Assembly: GCA_963682055.1 (NCBI GenBank)
Contig: OY821745.1
Coordinates: forward strand, 12,407,501 to 12,471,500
Source: Primula veris
Lineage: Eukaryota; Streptophyta; Magnoliopsida; Ericales; Primulaceae
DNA: 64,000 nt
Reading direction: 5' to 3'
Below are positions 52,401 through 64,000 of the stretch, one piece after another. The stretch's first letter is position 1; the number at the start of each line of letters is the position of its first letter. The translations under genes and the position numbers were made by a program. The notes under the pieces were generated by a model. That model was not told the origin of the DNA. It searched no databases and worked only from the letters and a program-made list of their open reading frames with translations.

Positions 52401-55400
52401 TTCAGTGTTATGACCGTGTTGTGTAATTTGTAATATTTATGTTTCTCTTCTGTTTTATCACTTGTTTTTTTCTTTTTTAATAATTTTTTAAATAGATACA
52501 TTATGTAATATGTATACTTACATTCCAAGGTATTGTCAATGACTCAATAGTATATGTAATATATATGACTAGGATCAGTCGCTAATAGTATTTCTTTGCA
52601 GAATTAATTTCAGGTAATATTTAGTCTGAAATCTTGAAAAATGTTCTCTAGTGTTTTAATTATAATATGTTTCTCGTGGATACTCTCAGCTACCTCGAGG
52701 TTTAAAGGAATGACCAAGCATGATCAGAGCTAGTAACTTTTTAAGGATCATGATATATGGGATAAGGTCAAGAGGCCACTTGAGGAATAAAAATTAGGAT
52801 GCTCCACTCGATAGCTAGACCCTTGTTTGAAAAGCGATGCATTGATTGCAGTCAATGTACTAAAAATGGGGATTTAAACGCTCTGAAACGTGTTTTACCT
52901 GTATTTATGAGAAACATGAAAAGCGCAAAAAGCTTAAAAAAGCGTAAAATACTCGACTTTTAGTTTTTTGAAAAAAAAAAATATTAATGTATTGTGGTGT
53001 GTTTTTTATTTCGTTAGTGTTTTTTCTGAATTTTTAGGATCTATGCATGGTGTTTTAGATCTACTTCTTATATCAAGAAGCTTACACTTTAGTGAAGTTC
53101 TTGCAAGAATGTCTTTGCTATGCATTTACGCTGTAAAACATTGATTGCACTCCTGACGCCTGAGAAAAAAAGACCAATATGCATATAAATCTCTTTTGAG
53201 TGGAATATATAGAGGTCTTAATTTGCTCATTGATCTATTACTTTTCATTTCCAGATTGGAGACTACATTGAGGAACTTTTCTTGTTTAACCACTGGAGAC
53301 AGTATAATGGTGGCTTACAACAATAAAAAGTATTACATAGATATTGTCGAATCAAAGCCTGCTAATGCAATAAGCATCATTGAGACGGATTGCGAGGTTG
53401 ATTTCGCCCCTCCCCTTGATTACAAGGAACCTGAAAAACCTGCTAAAGCTGCATCTTCAAGCAAAAAACCAGCGGAAGGTGTGATAAGTTTTATTATTTA
53501 AAATCGTATTATATCTAGTCATCGTTGATATGCTAGAGTTTGTTTCTTTTCCTGATGGTTATATAATGTGTCTGTCCTGTGAGTTCTTATTTCTGTATTG
53601 GCGTATACATTAAAGCTACAAATCATGCATTTTAGTAACTCCCTTCCAGATAAACTCATATGCAACCTTCCATTACAAGCAGACTTTCAGGAGAGAAATT
53701 GTAATTTTTATCATTCTAATTTTAGGATTATCTTTTATTCTTCTTTTTCAAGCAAAAATACAAAATATTACCAATCTATTTGGGGATTATTTACTTGGAA
53801 AAAAAAGATTGTGTGTTCCACTTTTAAATTTAGATGTCAATGTCGTTATGGGTATCCATGTTGAATGTTGATTTTACCTCTTACCATACTTTTCCACGTA
53901 GCTATTTGTTCTTTCCCTATTTTAGTATTTTGGGATGGTTGACACCACATAACTAAACTGTAAAAGACCATCTTTATATCTTTCCCAATCTGTATTCACA
54001 GATCTGGTAACTATACATTTTTTTCCTGAGTGTACTTGATGAGCACACGTCGTTTTGATTGTACAAAAGTTCTTAATTAGATAGGTTATTTTAAAAACGC
54101 CTAAGCGGTTCTTATTTTTAGCACACTTCATCTCTGTTAAAAAAAACTGCATCAGAATACCAGATCTGTAGAAGCAAAAGTATTTGTTATGTTTTGTCGA
54201 AAATGCAAAAAGCTCATTTATGCTCTAAGCTGCGCTTTTTGCTTTCCAAAGCATAAAAAGCTTACGCTTTTCTATATAACAATGGAGTGTACTATATTTT
54301 GTTATAAGAAGACAACAAAAATTATTCTTTGAGCACTTTTTTTTTTGTTACCTGGACCTTTATTGAAGTGATCTTTCATTTGTGTGTAATTTGTGTATGA
54401 TGGTGTATCAGGTGAGGAAGCTCCATCTGAGCCTGAGCCGAAATTCAACCCATTTACAGGGTCAGCAAGACGGTTGGATGGTAGGCCATTGAGTTACCAG
54501 CCGCCCCCTCTCTCTTCTTCTGGCTCAAAGGCCACTGATGCCCCCAATGGACAGTCTACAGCTGGCTCAAGCTCACAGGGAACCACTCGCCAGACTCAGG
54601 GGAAGCTTGTCTTTGGCTCTAACTCAAGTCGCTCCTCCAAGGACAACCCACAAAAGGTATTTTAATATTTGTTGCTTGGTTATGGTCTCTTCGATGTTTA
54701 CATGAATGCTTTTGACTGTCAAAATTGAGAAATGGTAGGTGTATGTTATTATGCAAGTACATAATGAAGCGGCAGTGACAGTAATATTAAGTTGCCGATT
54801 TTGTTTCTCCTACTTTTAGTTGTTTGCTTCTTAGATAAGAGGATTAGTACTTGCCTGCTAAATTATCTATGAAACATAATCTTGAATAATCAGCGCACTT
54901 TAAAGCATGTCGATATATATACGGGACAGTGCAATAGCCACAAACTTTGCCACACTACATACTTTCTGCTTCAAGTCCCTTTTTTGACAATGTTTTCTCT
55001 TATTTTTTATGACACACACATACATGATCACGTTCCTTAATTTGCTTTTTTCACAAAGACAAACAAATTATCTTCTTTAGTCCTTGTTTGGTTTCAGCTT
55101 TTTACCATGAAATCTGAGGTTTTCTGGTTCTCCGAGTGTGGGGTTTTAGGAACCCTAATTTGTGTTGTCTTGTGTATAGGTCAATTTATATCGACAATTT
55201 ACTTATTCGGTGAACACACAATCTATTTTTGTAAGGGCCTTGTTGGTTGCAGTTTTTTTACCTTGAAATCCATCTTTTTTGCTTAAGAGCTGCCACCAAA
55301 CAAGGCCTTAAATATTTGATTTATACTTTCTTTTTTGAATCATGCATGTCAACTATTTACTACTTGTTATGATGAACAATTTGTCAGTAGTATGAGTGCA

Positions 55401-55762
55401 AACTTTATAATTAGTTTTTTTTTTTTTTACCAAAGGCAATTACTGCACTTACAAATACACAACTTTATAATTCGTTTTTTCTTTACCAAAGGCAACTACT
55501 GCACTTACAAATACATTACCGAAAAGGCTAAAAGTTGATGTTTTCACCATTGACAAAAATGAATATATCTGGAAGGCTAAACTGTACTTGCACTTTTCTA
55601 GTTTCTGGATGGTAAGTGATACTTTTTTGGTGTCTTAAACCAACTTTATTCATAATGGTGCAGGAAGTTGCAAAAGCTTCTAATAAAGAGGAGGAACCTC
55701 CAAAGAAAGAAGAACCAAAGTTTCAAGCCTTCTCTGGGAAGAAATACTCATTGAAGGGTTAA
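49440..55762 (+). CDS. UFD1: Ubiquitin recognition factor UFD1 (ER-associated degradation)
   Basis: UFD1 binds polyubiquitin and, with NPL4, recruits CDC48/p97 to extract ubiquitinated proteins, for example in ER-associated degradation. Nine coding exons are read: 49440-49442 (ATG alone), 50325-50405 ([20 protein letters not shown]), 50725-50749, 50858-50890, 50994-51115 ([19 protein letters not shown]), 51235-51365 ([20 protein letters not shown]), 53255-53478 ([20 protein letters not shown]), 54412-54656 ([29 protein letters not shown]) and 55664-55762 ([14 protein letters not shown]). All junctions are GT-AG and stay in phase. The total is 963 nt, giving 320 residues, the usual plant length. 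The N-terminal double-psi barrel (about residues 1-190) and the tail with NPFTGS and FSGKKYSL boxes are complete. Exon 1 coding only the start codon is inferred from phase. The 1.9-kb intron before 53255 may contain an LTR-like insertion. Confidence 0.95.
49700..49885 (+). repeat. 86-bp tandem duplication in UFD1 intron 1
   Basis: GGGATAAGGGTAGGAAATAC occurs at about 49716 and 49802, with matching flanks ATATTGGTGCAT / ATATTAGTGCAT and CATCATATTTTTTTCCAT. Confidence 0.85.
50368..50580 (+). repeat. UFD1: Partial duplication of UFD1 exon 2 and its splice donor in the following intron
   Basis: The 3' half of exon 2 with 65 bp of intron (about 50368-50472) is repeated at about 50473-50577: CTGTGTTACCGTGCATCTTT and TAATAAGGTTAGAAATTTCC resemble the exon end and donor. 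The duplicate reads CYRASFINK but has no acceptor in front, so it is probably not spliced in. Confidence 0.75.
51540..53254. other. UFD1 intron, possible LTR-like insertion
   Basis: Inside the largest coding intron. 51840-52420 has an LTR-like feel: CCACGTGTCTGCATC, a TATA-type CCTATAAATATT near 52069 and a leader-like stretch after it. No TG/CA ends with target duplications could be fixed. No exon is missing from UFD1 here. Confidence 0.3.
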
Positions 55763-56379
55763 GTTAATGATGATACTTTTCTATTGTTCTTCTTACTCAT
55801 CAAATATGAAAATGTAGTATTTAACTGATAGTTTAAATATGCCAAGATGTTTACATGTTTATTTATGTTTTATGCTGTGCTGTTACTTTCTTATTGCTGT
55901 GGTTTATAAAACTATGTAAAAAGTTGTTGAAGAACTAATTTTCAATCTATTTTAATCAAAATTGAAAAATAATGATAATTATCTGTTCTTCTCTATAATT
56001 CGAACTCTTGTTAGATCAGGTTTTCAAAATAAGAAACCAATTGAATGCTGATGCAATAATTGGATTAGAGTTTCTGTATGTTTTATTTGTTTCTATCATA
56101 GGTTTTGTGGTTTTCAGCCTGAAAAGGCTTCAGCCTGTAGGTCACATATCAAATATACAATGACTACTTTTCTTTTTTTACGATGACCACTTGGTGATAC
56201 AAGTTTGTTTATACTCATAAAATAAAGCATGTAAATCTAAGAAACAGTGATATGTTGTGTGACATATTAGCTAGATATAAATATATGGAAAGAATATAGA
56301 GAGACAAAAACGAGTATTATTCATTAATATGTGTCAATAATACAAGACCCTCTTTATACAGGAGAGTCTAGGGTTATTA
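55763..56379 (+). other. UFD1 3' untranslated and downstream DNA
   Basis: Follows the UFD1 stop. Contains AATAAT and AATAAA-like signals (AAAATAAAGC at about 56218). No further gene. Confidence 0.5.
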
Positions 56380-56387
56380 CATGGAAG

Positions 56388-57279
56388 TAGGGATGACAAT
56401 TTCGTAGGTTTCGACCTGATCTGATTCGAGGACAAACTTATATTTTTGCTCATTTGATCCGATACGACTTATTTGACCCGTTTTTTAAAAATATTTTTTT
56501 TCCCAATTAAAAATAAATTTCATAAATGTCAAGAGATTTAAAAAAAATTGTTAGGTAGAGTAAAAAATCATTTGATTTAGAAATATAATATAAAAATATC
56601 AACGTAACATTAAATACCCTTTCACATTAATTTACGGATTTAAATTTTGCATTATTCTGTTTGACATTTTCATGTTTATTGAATTACTTTCGGCTCATTA
56701 ATTTCGTGAATTAAAACATTGCAATATGTAAAAATGTAATATAAATGTATATGATGACTTACTTTCCCGTAAATCTTTTTATAAATAAAAACAATAAAAT
56801 ATTAGTCACTAATTAACATGGATAAATTTTATTCACATTTACCATAAATATCGTTTTAATTCATTAATAAATTAATTGTATATAAGTTTTTTTTTATAAC
56901 TCATCAAAATGTATGTTATGTATTACTATAGCAGAGATGGTTTAATATACATGAGAGAGAGTTTTAAATTACATTTTTTAAGTTGCACTTTTACCCGTTT
57001 AAACTATAGAAGAGAACGTATATGAGAAGAGATATATTGTTAATTTGCACTTTTAAATTGTAATTTTAACCATTTAAATGTATGGTCTCTGTTATTATAC
57101 GAGAGAGTGTTTAATGACATGTGCGAGATAAAAGGGGAAAAGTGTTAAATTGCGTTTTTTAAGTTTCACTTTTTTAAGTTTCGGTTTTACCAATTTAAAA
57201 CCGACCCGATCCGAATAGAACTGCACTTTTATCCGACTCGCGACGAGTCGGGTTGGAATCCGCGAAATTGTCATCCCTA
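56388..57279. mobile_element. Complete non-autonomous hAT-type element, 892 bp
   Basis: 17-bp perfect terminal inverted repeats TAGGGATGACAATTTCG (56388-56404) and CGAAATTGTCATCCCTA (57263-57279), flanked by the 8-bp target duplication CATGGAAG at 56380-56387 and 57280-57287. An 8-bp duplication is typical of the hAT superfamily. Subterminal CGACCCGATCC / GATCCGATACGAC motifs are present. No transposase; the interior is AT-rich. A truncated relative lies at 33590-33890. Confidence 0.93.
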
Positions 57280-57325
57280 CATGGAAGAAAGTCTTGACTT
57301 ATGACCTAAGATACATACATCCCTA

Positions 57326-57995
57326 CCCTTTCCGTTTGTTTCATAGTAAAAGTTATGCATATGAAAAATATTTTCATGGAAAAATTTTACATTGAAAACT
57401 TTTGTTTACCATTAATTTACGGGCGGTTAGTGCATAAAAAGTTTTCCACCTAAAATTTTATACAAACTCAAAAAAAAATTTACAAATTATTTTTTTAACA
57501 AATAATTGGTAAAAATCTCAACATGTATAAAATTTTTTATCTAAACACATATTTTATTTCATATACGTCATTTGTAATAAGTTATAAATTTTTAATCTAT
57601 AAACTTATAAAATTAGAACTACAGAAGATGTTATTGAATTTTTTTAGCTTTTTCAAAATTTCTTAGGTTTTTTAGATTTTTCGGATTTTTTTATTTTTTA
57701 GAAATTTTCCAATTTTTTCCTTTTTTTTATTGGTTAATTAGATGGAATTTGACTAATTATTAAATAGTAGACCTATAATTAATAATATTTATAATACTAG
57801 TATTAGAAAAAATATAGAGAGAGGCTCCGTAAACCGTTTATAACTTTATTTGCGGGGTAATCGTTTTTCCCAATTTTACTGAATATGTGGGAAAAGTTTT
57901 CCAAAAAAAATAGTTTTACGATAAAACAATCACCCGAAAAATCTATTTTAACCGTAAATGTTTGTTTACATATATTTTACAACAAAACAAACGGC
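57326..57995. mobile_element. Probable MITE-like element with CCGTTTGTTT ends
   Basis: The left side reads CCGTTTGTTTCATAGTAAAA (about 57331). The right side, in complement, reads CGTTTGTTTTGTTGTAAAA (about 57990), giving imperfect inverted ends about 660 bp apart. The interior is AT-rich with TTTTCC and TTTACGG motifs. Target duplication not established. Confidence 0.45.
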
Positions 57996-58518
57996 GTCCA
58001 AGACATTATATATATGGGCATATATCATAAATAAAGATTTACAACAAGAGTAATTAGCACGACTATTAGTATCAGCAACTTGAATGTGCCATCAGTGTCG
58101 AAGTATGTATAATGATCAATTATATTCGTCTAATTCATCTTTATCTTACATAATGATGATATAAAGATGTAAACACGTTGTACGAAATCAAAAACCTCTT
58201 TTTAACCATGTCACCACCTAATGCGAGCTTCTCCTTATTTAGAATTGCCATGTGTGGATCAACGTTCTCATATGTTTTCTTGTTTAATAGTGGTTGTAAC
58301 TTTTAGGTCTTTTTTTATTCCTACATATTACAATGTCTCTAGGTCTTTATGGTTTTCTTGCCTGAAAAAACCAGAAGTCTTAAGCTTAATAAACCCAATT
58401 ATATTTCAGCCACAAACAAACCAGTTTATTTGCTTAAAAGCTACAACCGAAAGCCAATGTACATTTCATGATCAAACTTTCAAAAGTTTAGAGCTCATTT
58501 GAGCAGTAACTATTTTTA
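57996..58518. other. Intergenic, no gene recognised
   Basis: Downstream flank of the minus-strand membrane-protein gene. The plus-strand frame at 58221-58502 has no recognisable features. Confidence 0.4.
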
Positions 58519-59826
58519 TCAACAGTTTTCCAGTAGTCCAATCTCAAACGAACTACAATATGTATCTTCTGGGTGAGAGTGCTTCTTGTCCTTTTGCTTC
58601 ATTGACAAATTTAGCGCCATTTCTGCAATTACGATTAGTCCGATGATGAAATAAATTGAACCAACAGCGATAGTAATGATCCCGACTGGAAAAGCTAGGT
58701 TGCTATATTTCTTGTTTGGTATTGGTTGGTATACAAGTCGAAATTCATCGTAAATGGTACAAAATAGCATTGATATGAGGAGCAGAAATGCGATGAAGTG
58801 AATGAAATCGCAGCATCTGGTCTTGCTACGCTTTTCTGCAAGGAAACCTTCTAAATTATGGAGAAATATAGATAAAATTTATCAAATTGCGTAACTTTTA
58901 AAAATCAGGCAACTTTCACCTCAGTCGGGGGAGATTTAAATAATCAAGTGCTGTCGCAGAGGGGGTCAGAGACTCCACATTGACCAAATTGTTCCTCATC
59001 ATTTACTTTTAGTCGAATTTAAAACATTTAATTGAAGGAAGGATTCCCACAAATGTTCTCCAGTTTTTTTTTCCTAGTTTTAAAAGTGACATCAGAGCAT
59101 GACTCTTGTAGTTAGTTTCTTTGTTCTGGGCTATTTTTTTTCCTTCTTAAATTTCTTCTTTCACTAATATAGGGATTTTTCATCATAACCTTTATTCTGT
59201 ATTAATTAGAATTTCGTTTGCAGGCTCAAGTATGTTGACCAACATTTCTTCATATAATTCAATTTATTTCAGTTTCTTATCTGATGAATTCAACTGCCAA
59301 TAGAAGGATTTTGAAGCGACAACTGTAACGTGTTTCAAACAAGATATTTTCTTGCTTTTACATTTTCGTAATGCGTCACGTCCGTATTCTTGCTAAAATA
59401 AGAAAATCTCTATATCTAATTACCTAATTGTATATTTTACTTGCACACACGTTTCTTATCCTGAACTTATTTGAGTGCAAGTGCCGTGAAAGCTAAATAA
59501 CAAAATTTAGAAGAAGAAAAAATCCGATTACCTTCGATTTGATAGTGATCTATTTTCTCCTCCTCATTTTCAACTTCACCGGCTAAACTCAGCGCCATGT
59601 CAGCAAGTATTGCCACCCCGATGGCGATATATACTACGCCTAGTAAAATTGTGACAACTCCAATTGTGAATGCATAGGCGTTATAAAATGTGTCTTTATC
59701 GGTTATAGTGACGAATTTGAAACCAGTATACATGGTGTACAGGAGAGCGAACATGCAGATGATAGATACAATGATCCTCATAATCCCTTTCATAATTACG
59801 TTTCGTGGATTTTTAGCTTCACACAT
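58519..59826 (-). CDS. Four-transmembrane protein made of two tandem two-helix units (unknown family)
   Basis: Two minus-strand exons. 59826-59532 starts at ATG (MCEAKNPRN) and ends ATCGAAG|GTAATC. 58835-58519 follows acceptor TTTCCTTGCAG and ends TGA/TAG-type stop after LLENC. They join in phase, 295 + 317 nt, giving 203 residues. Each exon encodes one unit: a hydrophobic helix (IMRIIVSIICMFALLYTMY / FIHFIAFLLLISMLFCTIY), a short loop with F-[KR]-x-V, a second helix (TIGVVTILLGVVYIAIGVAI / VGIITIAVGSIYFIIGLIVI), then A-[DE]-MAL-[SN]-L and a charged tail. So the protein is an internal duplication whose boundary coincides with the intron. Probably membrane-located. No family was recognised and no function is proposed. 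Alternatively, two separate small genes, with exon 1 reading through to a stop at 59467. An upstream in-frame ATG (59871) would add 15 residues. Confidence 0.7.
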
Positions 59827-59871
59827 TTTGCTGGTTAAAAGGTGTTGGTATATGAATATATGAACACACAA

Positions 59872-62413
59872 AAAAGATGGTGGAGAAACGATTTATCATA
59901 TCATCCTCTTATAGGTTTTAGATTTGATTATGATTATGAATACTTGAATTTGGGTTGTCCTTATCAGGTTGTATTTTGATACAGAAATTAAGGAATTATT
60001 TAGTTATAGAAATGGTCAGCATGGTTTAAAAGGAAAATTCTATCTCATCATATAATTTCGATTGGAAAAGTAATGGTTCATGGAAAAAAATAATGGGTTC
60101 ACAGGATTTGAAGAAGTGATACCAAATTTGAAGTGAAAAAGATTGCTCTTCTTGTGGACAAAAGTCATTTGAAACGGTTTAAATCGAAGAAATGACCTAT
60201 GTTCAGTTAATTTCGCACTCTATTAGTTGTAAAAGCATGCCATAAAAAAAGTTGACAGTTATCGACCTAATAAGAAATTCTGTGACTGTATTTCAAATTA
60301 AATAAGACCTATGCTATAAGAAATTTACATTGATACAACCTAAACGATGAAGTCATAGGAAACAATGAGAATTATAAAAAAAAGCCCTTCAACATAAATA
60401 AAACCTTTATTACTTGAGCTCTTTCTTACACAGTCGTTTGCAAAACTATCAAACGCTACCGCACATGTTGATTTACAGTGGAAATGCGTCACTTTTTGTC
60501 AATTGGGGAACTAAGTCCATTCATTTTGCAAAGACAAGGAACTAACAGCTTTCCAATTGAAATATACCAACCAAATTTGAGAATTTTTTAAAGCTTTCTA
60601 CTCCCAGTTTGTAGCGTAAGGGATTCTCTGCGTGATAAATTCCAGTAGGGGGTAGTTATCAAGTAATCACAAGTCACAACTTTTACACCATCTTATTTTT
60701 CATTGGTTTCAATGTTCTCAACTGCCCTATTTCAATTTATTACGTAAGTGAAATCATAATGAATAGTTCCACAAAAACTCTTTGCCGCCGGAAGTATTAC
60801 CGAGTTAAGTTAACGTTAGTTCCGTTCGAGGCATAAATCAGTTCAATCATTTAGCCCCAATGCTTGAATAGCTCTGGCAAGAACCATCTATCCATAATAG
60901 GTGATTTGCAATTCCTCAGTATTGCCAAGTTGGTGAAGTTCAACATATTTGTTATGATTATAATAAGTTCGGAGTAAATAGCAGTGTACTCTCGAAATCA
61001 TCTCAGTATTTGAATGACCTGGGAAGGATAACTATCTCCTCAAGTTTTAAATGCACCAAAAAACATGAAACGACAATGATGAATGAGGGCGCTAGTTGAG
61101 ACCAATGTATTAAAAGACTCCAATAAAAGAACAACATTCTCTTGATATTTTTTATCTTTGTAACGATCTAACTACTAACAGCAACCATCTTGTTTAGCTG
61201 CAACCTTTAAGGAAATAAGCTGAATTTCATTGTAGACTCGATAAGTAGTAGTCCTTTCAGCTTCAAATGAGTGACGGAATCAGGATTGGTGATTTGGAGG
61301 GGTCGATATTCTTTATATAATCTTTTTTTTAACCTATATGAGGGGGTTCTTTCCTGGGGGAAGTTAATTTTTAAAATTTTTGATCATAATACATCGATTT
61401 TTTTTACATTTTCATCAAAAATACATAAGAAATTTTATTTTATTTTTATCGAAATAGGGGGAGACTGTCCACCTAGTTGCTTCCTTATAGATGAGGCAGG
61501 ACACATCATTGGTGAAACCGTGAAACACATTCAAGAATACAAATCCAAACTGATCCTTTTTCAAACCTGGGGTAAGAATAATAGCCAGTTAAAGGTCATG
61601 GTCACAACACAGGTCGAGTGGATCAGGCAAAAAAGTATCAAAAAATATCAAGTTTAGAGACCAATGTGTTGAGAAAGAAAAACAAGAACATGTGAAGATT
61701 GATTGAATTCCTTCCATTTATTTTCCCAAAAATTAAGTACACTTGCAACTTGCAAAGGGGTGCAAGCAAACGTACTTTTCTTTTTGGCTAGGAACTTAAC
61801 TAACCAAATCACATATTCATAAAACACGTTATAAATGCAAAACAAGCTTCAATAACAACATAGAATAACAGGATATCACTTCCATAAAACAAGCAAAGGT
61901 CAGTTGAATACGTTTTGAAATGAAAGAGGAAAAAAAACACAGAGGTACATCTTAATGTTTTGAAGCTGGGGAGTGATACTTAAAGCAATTAATTGAGCAC
62001 ACCTTCCAGCTATCGAATGACTCGATCTGCATAAAAAAGAAAGTTGCAGGGACATCATGTGGGGATGAAAAAATGAGAAACTGATACCAGGCAAAAGTTA
62101 CTTTCAGTTAAATTGAACTAAAATCATGTTTGTCTTCAAAGCTCGCACAACGCCACAGCCTAATTTATATTTGGATAACATGATTCAACATACCGACAAA
62201 GAGGAACACTCATAAGAAAGAGGACATTTGGTTTCACATTATTCTTTTATGATATTGAATATAATTTCTGCTTAACGTCTTTCTCTGAGGTAGGTATCAG
62301 ACTTCATTCACTCAATAAAACGCAGGAAAGAAAAGGCAAATAAGTAGTAACCGAATGAACATTTCACACTTACCGCGATTTATTTGAAACAGAACAAGAA
62401 AAGACAATCCAGG
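59872..62413. other. Intergenic; no gene recognised
   Basis: Several open frames (for example 61271-61657 +, containing GGDCPPSCFLIDEAGHIIGE) have no recognisable domain or convincing splice context. No repeats or mobile-element ends were noticed. Confidence 0.4.
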
Positions 62414-63808
62414 TCAATTCTCAAGGCCATAATCATATACTATCTCAATCTGCAACAAAAACCCAAAGTCAAATATGAGAACAAGCAAATTGTCGGTACT
62501 AATTTACAAGTGTGACTAGCAAATATGATGACGATACCACTCAAACAAGAAGATTTATTGTTTTATTTTTCATTAAAAATGAGGAGCAAACATAAGGTAT
62601 AATACAGATAATATCCCACGAGAAAAAGGATAGAATACCTTCAATACAAGTACCTAAATTACCAAAATACATACTCCATACAGGGTCTTCAAATCTTTAT
62701 GCGCTCTCTACAAATTGGAATACTTAAAATGGAGATTTCAATCCTTGTCTTGAGAATGTTTAAGCTTTTTTCATGTCTACTCAAGAGAAAATAGTCCTTA
62801 TTCCAAAACAAAACTAAGGGCTGAAGCTCAATTCAACTAAACCTTTTTTCTACTTTCGCTTTTTGTAGATACAATTTGCAGCAACTTTTTCGAAAGACTT
62901 CCAAAGCCACGCCAAAACATGGATTCATCATACTTATCATCTAGGTCATACCCATAATAAAAAAGCGTTGCTAGTATTAAATAGACCATACAAAGATAAA
63001 CTATTTATTCGCCTAATTTAACAAAGGAGAGTTGAAGTTAAAGTTGCAATCTATTTACCCCAGAAGGCGGAGTTGGGTTTCGGGTAAACTTGGAGCCACC
63101 TGGTGCCCATGGAACTGTAAAGAAAGTATACAAATGAGTCATGAAACAACAAATAGAACAAGTATTAGAAGTATTGGGGATTCTGGAAAAAAAAATTTAA
63201 TAAAACTACTTCAATCAAAGTGGGATCAAACCCTGAAACTCTTACTCGTCTCAACTATTGATTGTAATGTGATACACAGTTACACACACACACACATAAT
63301 AACTCAGGGATGCAACTGGAATGCTAAGAACATATTTAACCATCAGCGGGAAAATAACTTAAATAACAAATATGACTCTTCATAACTAAAATCAACTATA
63401 AAGAAACACATTAGCTTGATCACTTATTTGAAACAACAAACGTGTCCTTACGGACGGGTATGGCATAGACACGGTAAAAAGAAAGGGCCCATGGCTTTTG
63501 CAGTTTTCTCCCGAGGAGGAAACTAGTTAAAAAAGAAAAACTATGGGTATCTGAAGAGTTCTCTAAAAAAATAAAAGCATGTATAACTCATGTCAACGTT
63601 GCGTGCTTAATATGAAGCAATCACGTTTAACTTAATTACACAACATCGGGATACCTACTTTTATGGCGTGTTTGACTTAGTAACATAGTAATCAGGTGAA
63701 AATAAGTCTCTTGGTATAGCACTAACCAATATAAGGATCAGGGTGGCGGAACTTGTTGTATCGTGCTTCACCAGCTTCTATCAGCCTATCAATAGTCTCT
63801 AAGTTCTC
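62414..63808 (-). CDS. Mitochondrial complex I subunit NDUFB9/B22 (CIB22-like), 3' part
   Basis: Accessory subunit of NADH:ubiquinone oxidoreductase (LYR family), in the membrane arm of complex I. Three 3'-terminal exons are seen: 63808-63727 (ENLETIDRLIEAGEARYNKF, RHPDPYI), 63114-63059 (VPWAPGGSKFTRNPTPPSG) and 62449-62414 (IEIVYDYGLEN, stop TGA). The lengths 82, 56 and 36 nt join in phase with GT-AG borders. The order and motifs match the C-terminal half of plant B22 proteins as I know them. The 5' exons with the LYR motif should lie beyond position 64000. The open frame drawn through to 63991 includes intron with a TA microsatellite (63889-63912) and is not the real exon. Confidence 0.88.
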
Positions 63809-64000
63809 CTGGTAACCATCAAAGCCGAAAAACAACGTGAGAAGACAATTATCACAAGGACACAGTATGATAAGTTTGTTGGTATAGCTATATATATATA
63901 TATATATATATAAATTAGAAATTCTCCAAACACACAAAAAAGGAATCATCTTCTGTACCCTCCAGCAAAATGTGTGTGCCATCAGAATCATAAAGAATTT

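Noticed and set aside
59467..59531. Read-through of exon 1 of the membrane-protein gene to a stop at 59467
   Set aside because: A good donor GTAATC at 59531 and an in-phase second exon explain the gene better.
61271..61657. 128-codon plus-strand frame as a gene
   Set aside because: No recognisable domain, atypical composition in its first half and no splice or promoter context.
63830..63991. Upstream part of the minus-strand frame ending at the window edge as NDUFB9 exon
   Set aside because: It contains a TA microsatellite and no B22-like residues. The acceptor before 63808 marks the exon start.

Overview
The window is nuclear DNA of a flowering plant, most likely a eudicot. It is AT-rich, its genes have many short exons with GT-AG introns, and it holds plant retrotransposons, DNA transposons and minisatellites. 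There is no bacterial or organellar gene organisation. Three host genes can be read: UFD1 (+ strand, complete), a four-membrane-segment protein of unknown family (- strand, two exons), and the 3' part of a NDUFB9/CIB22-type complex I subunit (- strand, cut by the window end). All other recognisable coding material is transposon-derived or decayed.

Layout. 1-2206: a decayed Mutator-like unit in which a plant mobile domain (PMD), a MULE transposase C-terminal part with a SWIM zinc finger, and an OTU protease domain lie in a row. 2207-4690: AT-rich DNA with a perfect 241-bp tandem duplication and a 31-bp minisatellite. 4690-22830 and about 23000-30764: two diverged copies of one segment, each carrying a degenerate minus-strand F-box/LRR (SKIP17-like) gene. 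The left copy is interrupted at 12834-17704 by a very young Ty1/copia element with nearly identical LTRs and a 5-bp target duplication. 30765-44640: gene-poor repeat land with a hAT-like end, a Helitron 3' end, a long TA microsatellite, 21-bp arrays in both orientations around SINE-like pol III boxes, a 70-71-bp array built on a near-palindrome, and a roughly 20-bp array.

About 45200-55762 is the UFD1 locus. Its nine coding exons sum to 963 nt in one frame (320 codons plus stop), and a probable 4-kb leader intron contains a 1,570-bp TIR element with a 9-bp target duplication. 56388-57279 is a complete non-autonomous hAT-type element with 17-bp TIRs and an 8-bp target duplication. 58519-59826 is the membrane-protein gene, whose two exons each encode one copy of the same two-helix unit. 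62414-63808 is the NDUFB9 3' end.

The three host genes have no evident shared pathway: UFD1 acts with CDC48/NPL4 in ubiquitin-dependent extraction, NDUFB9 is a mitochondrial complex I subunit, and the membrane protein is unassigned. The points most worth following up are the PMD-MULE-OTU chimera, the repeat-built membrane protein, the two F-box copies that share one lesion, and the SINE-like/21-bp array locus.
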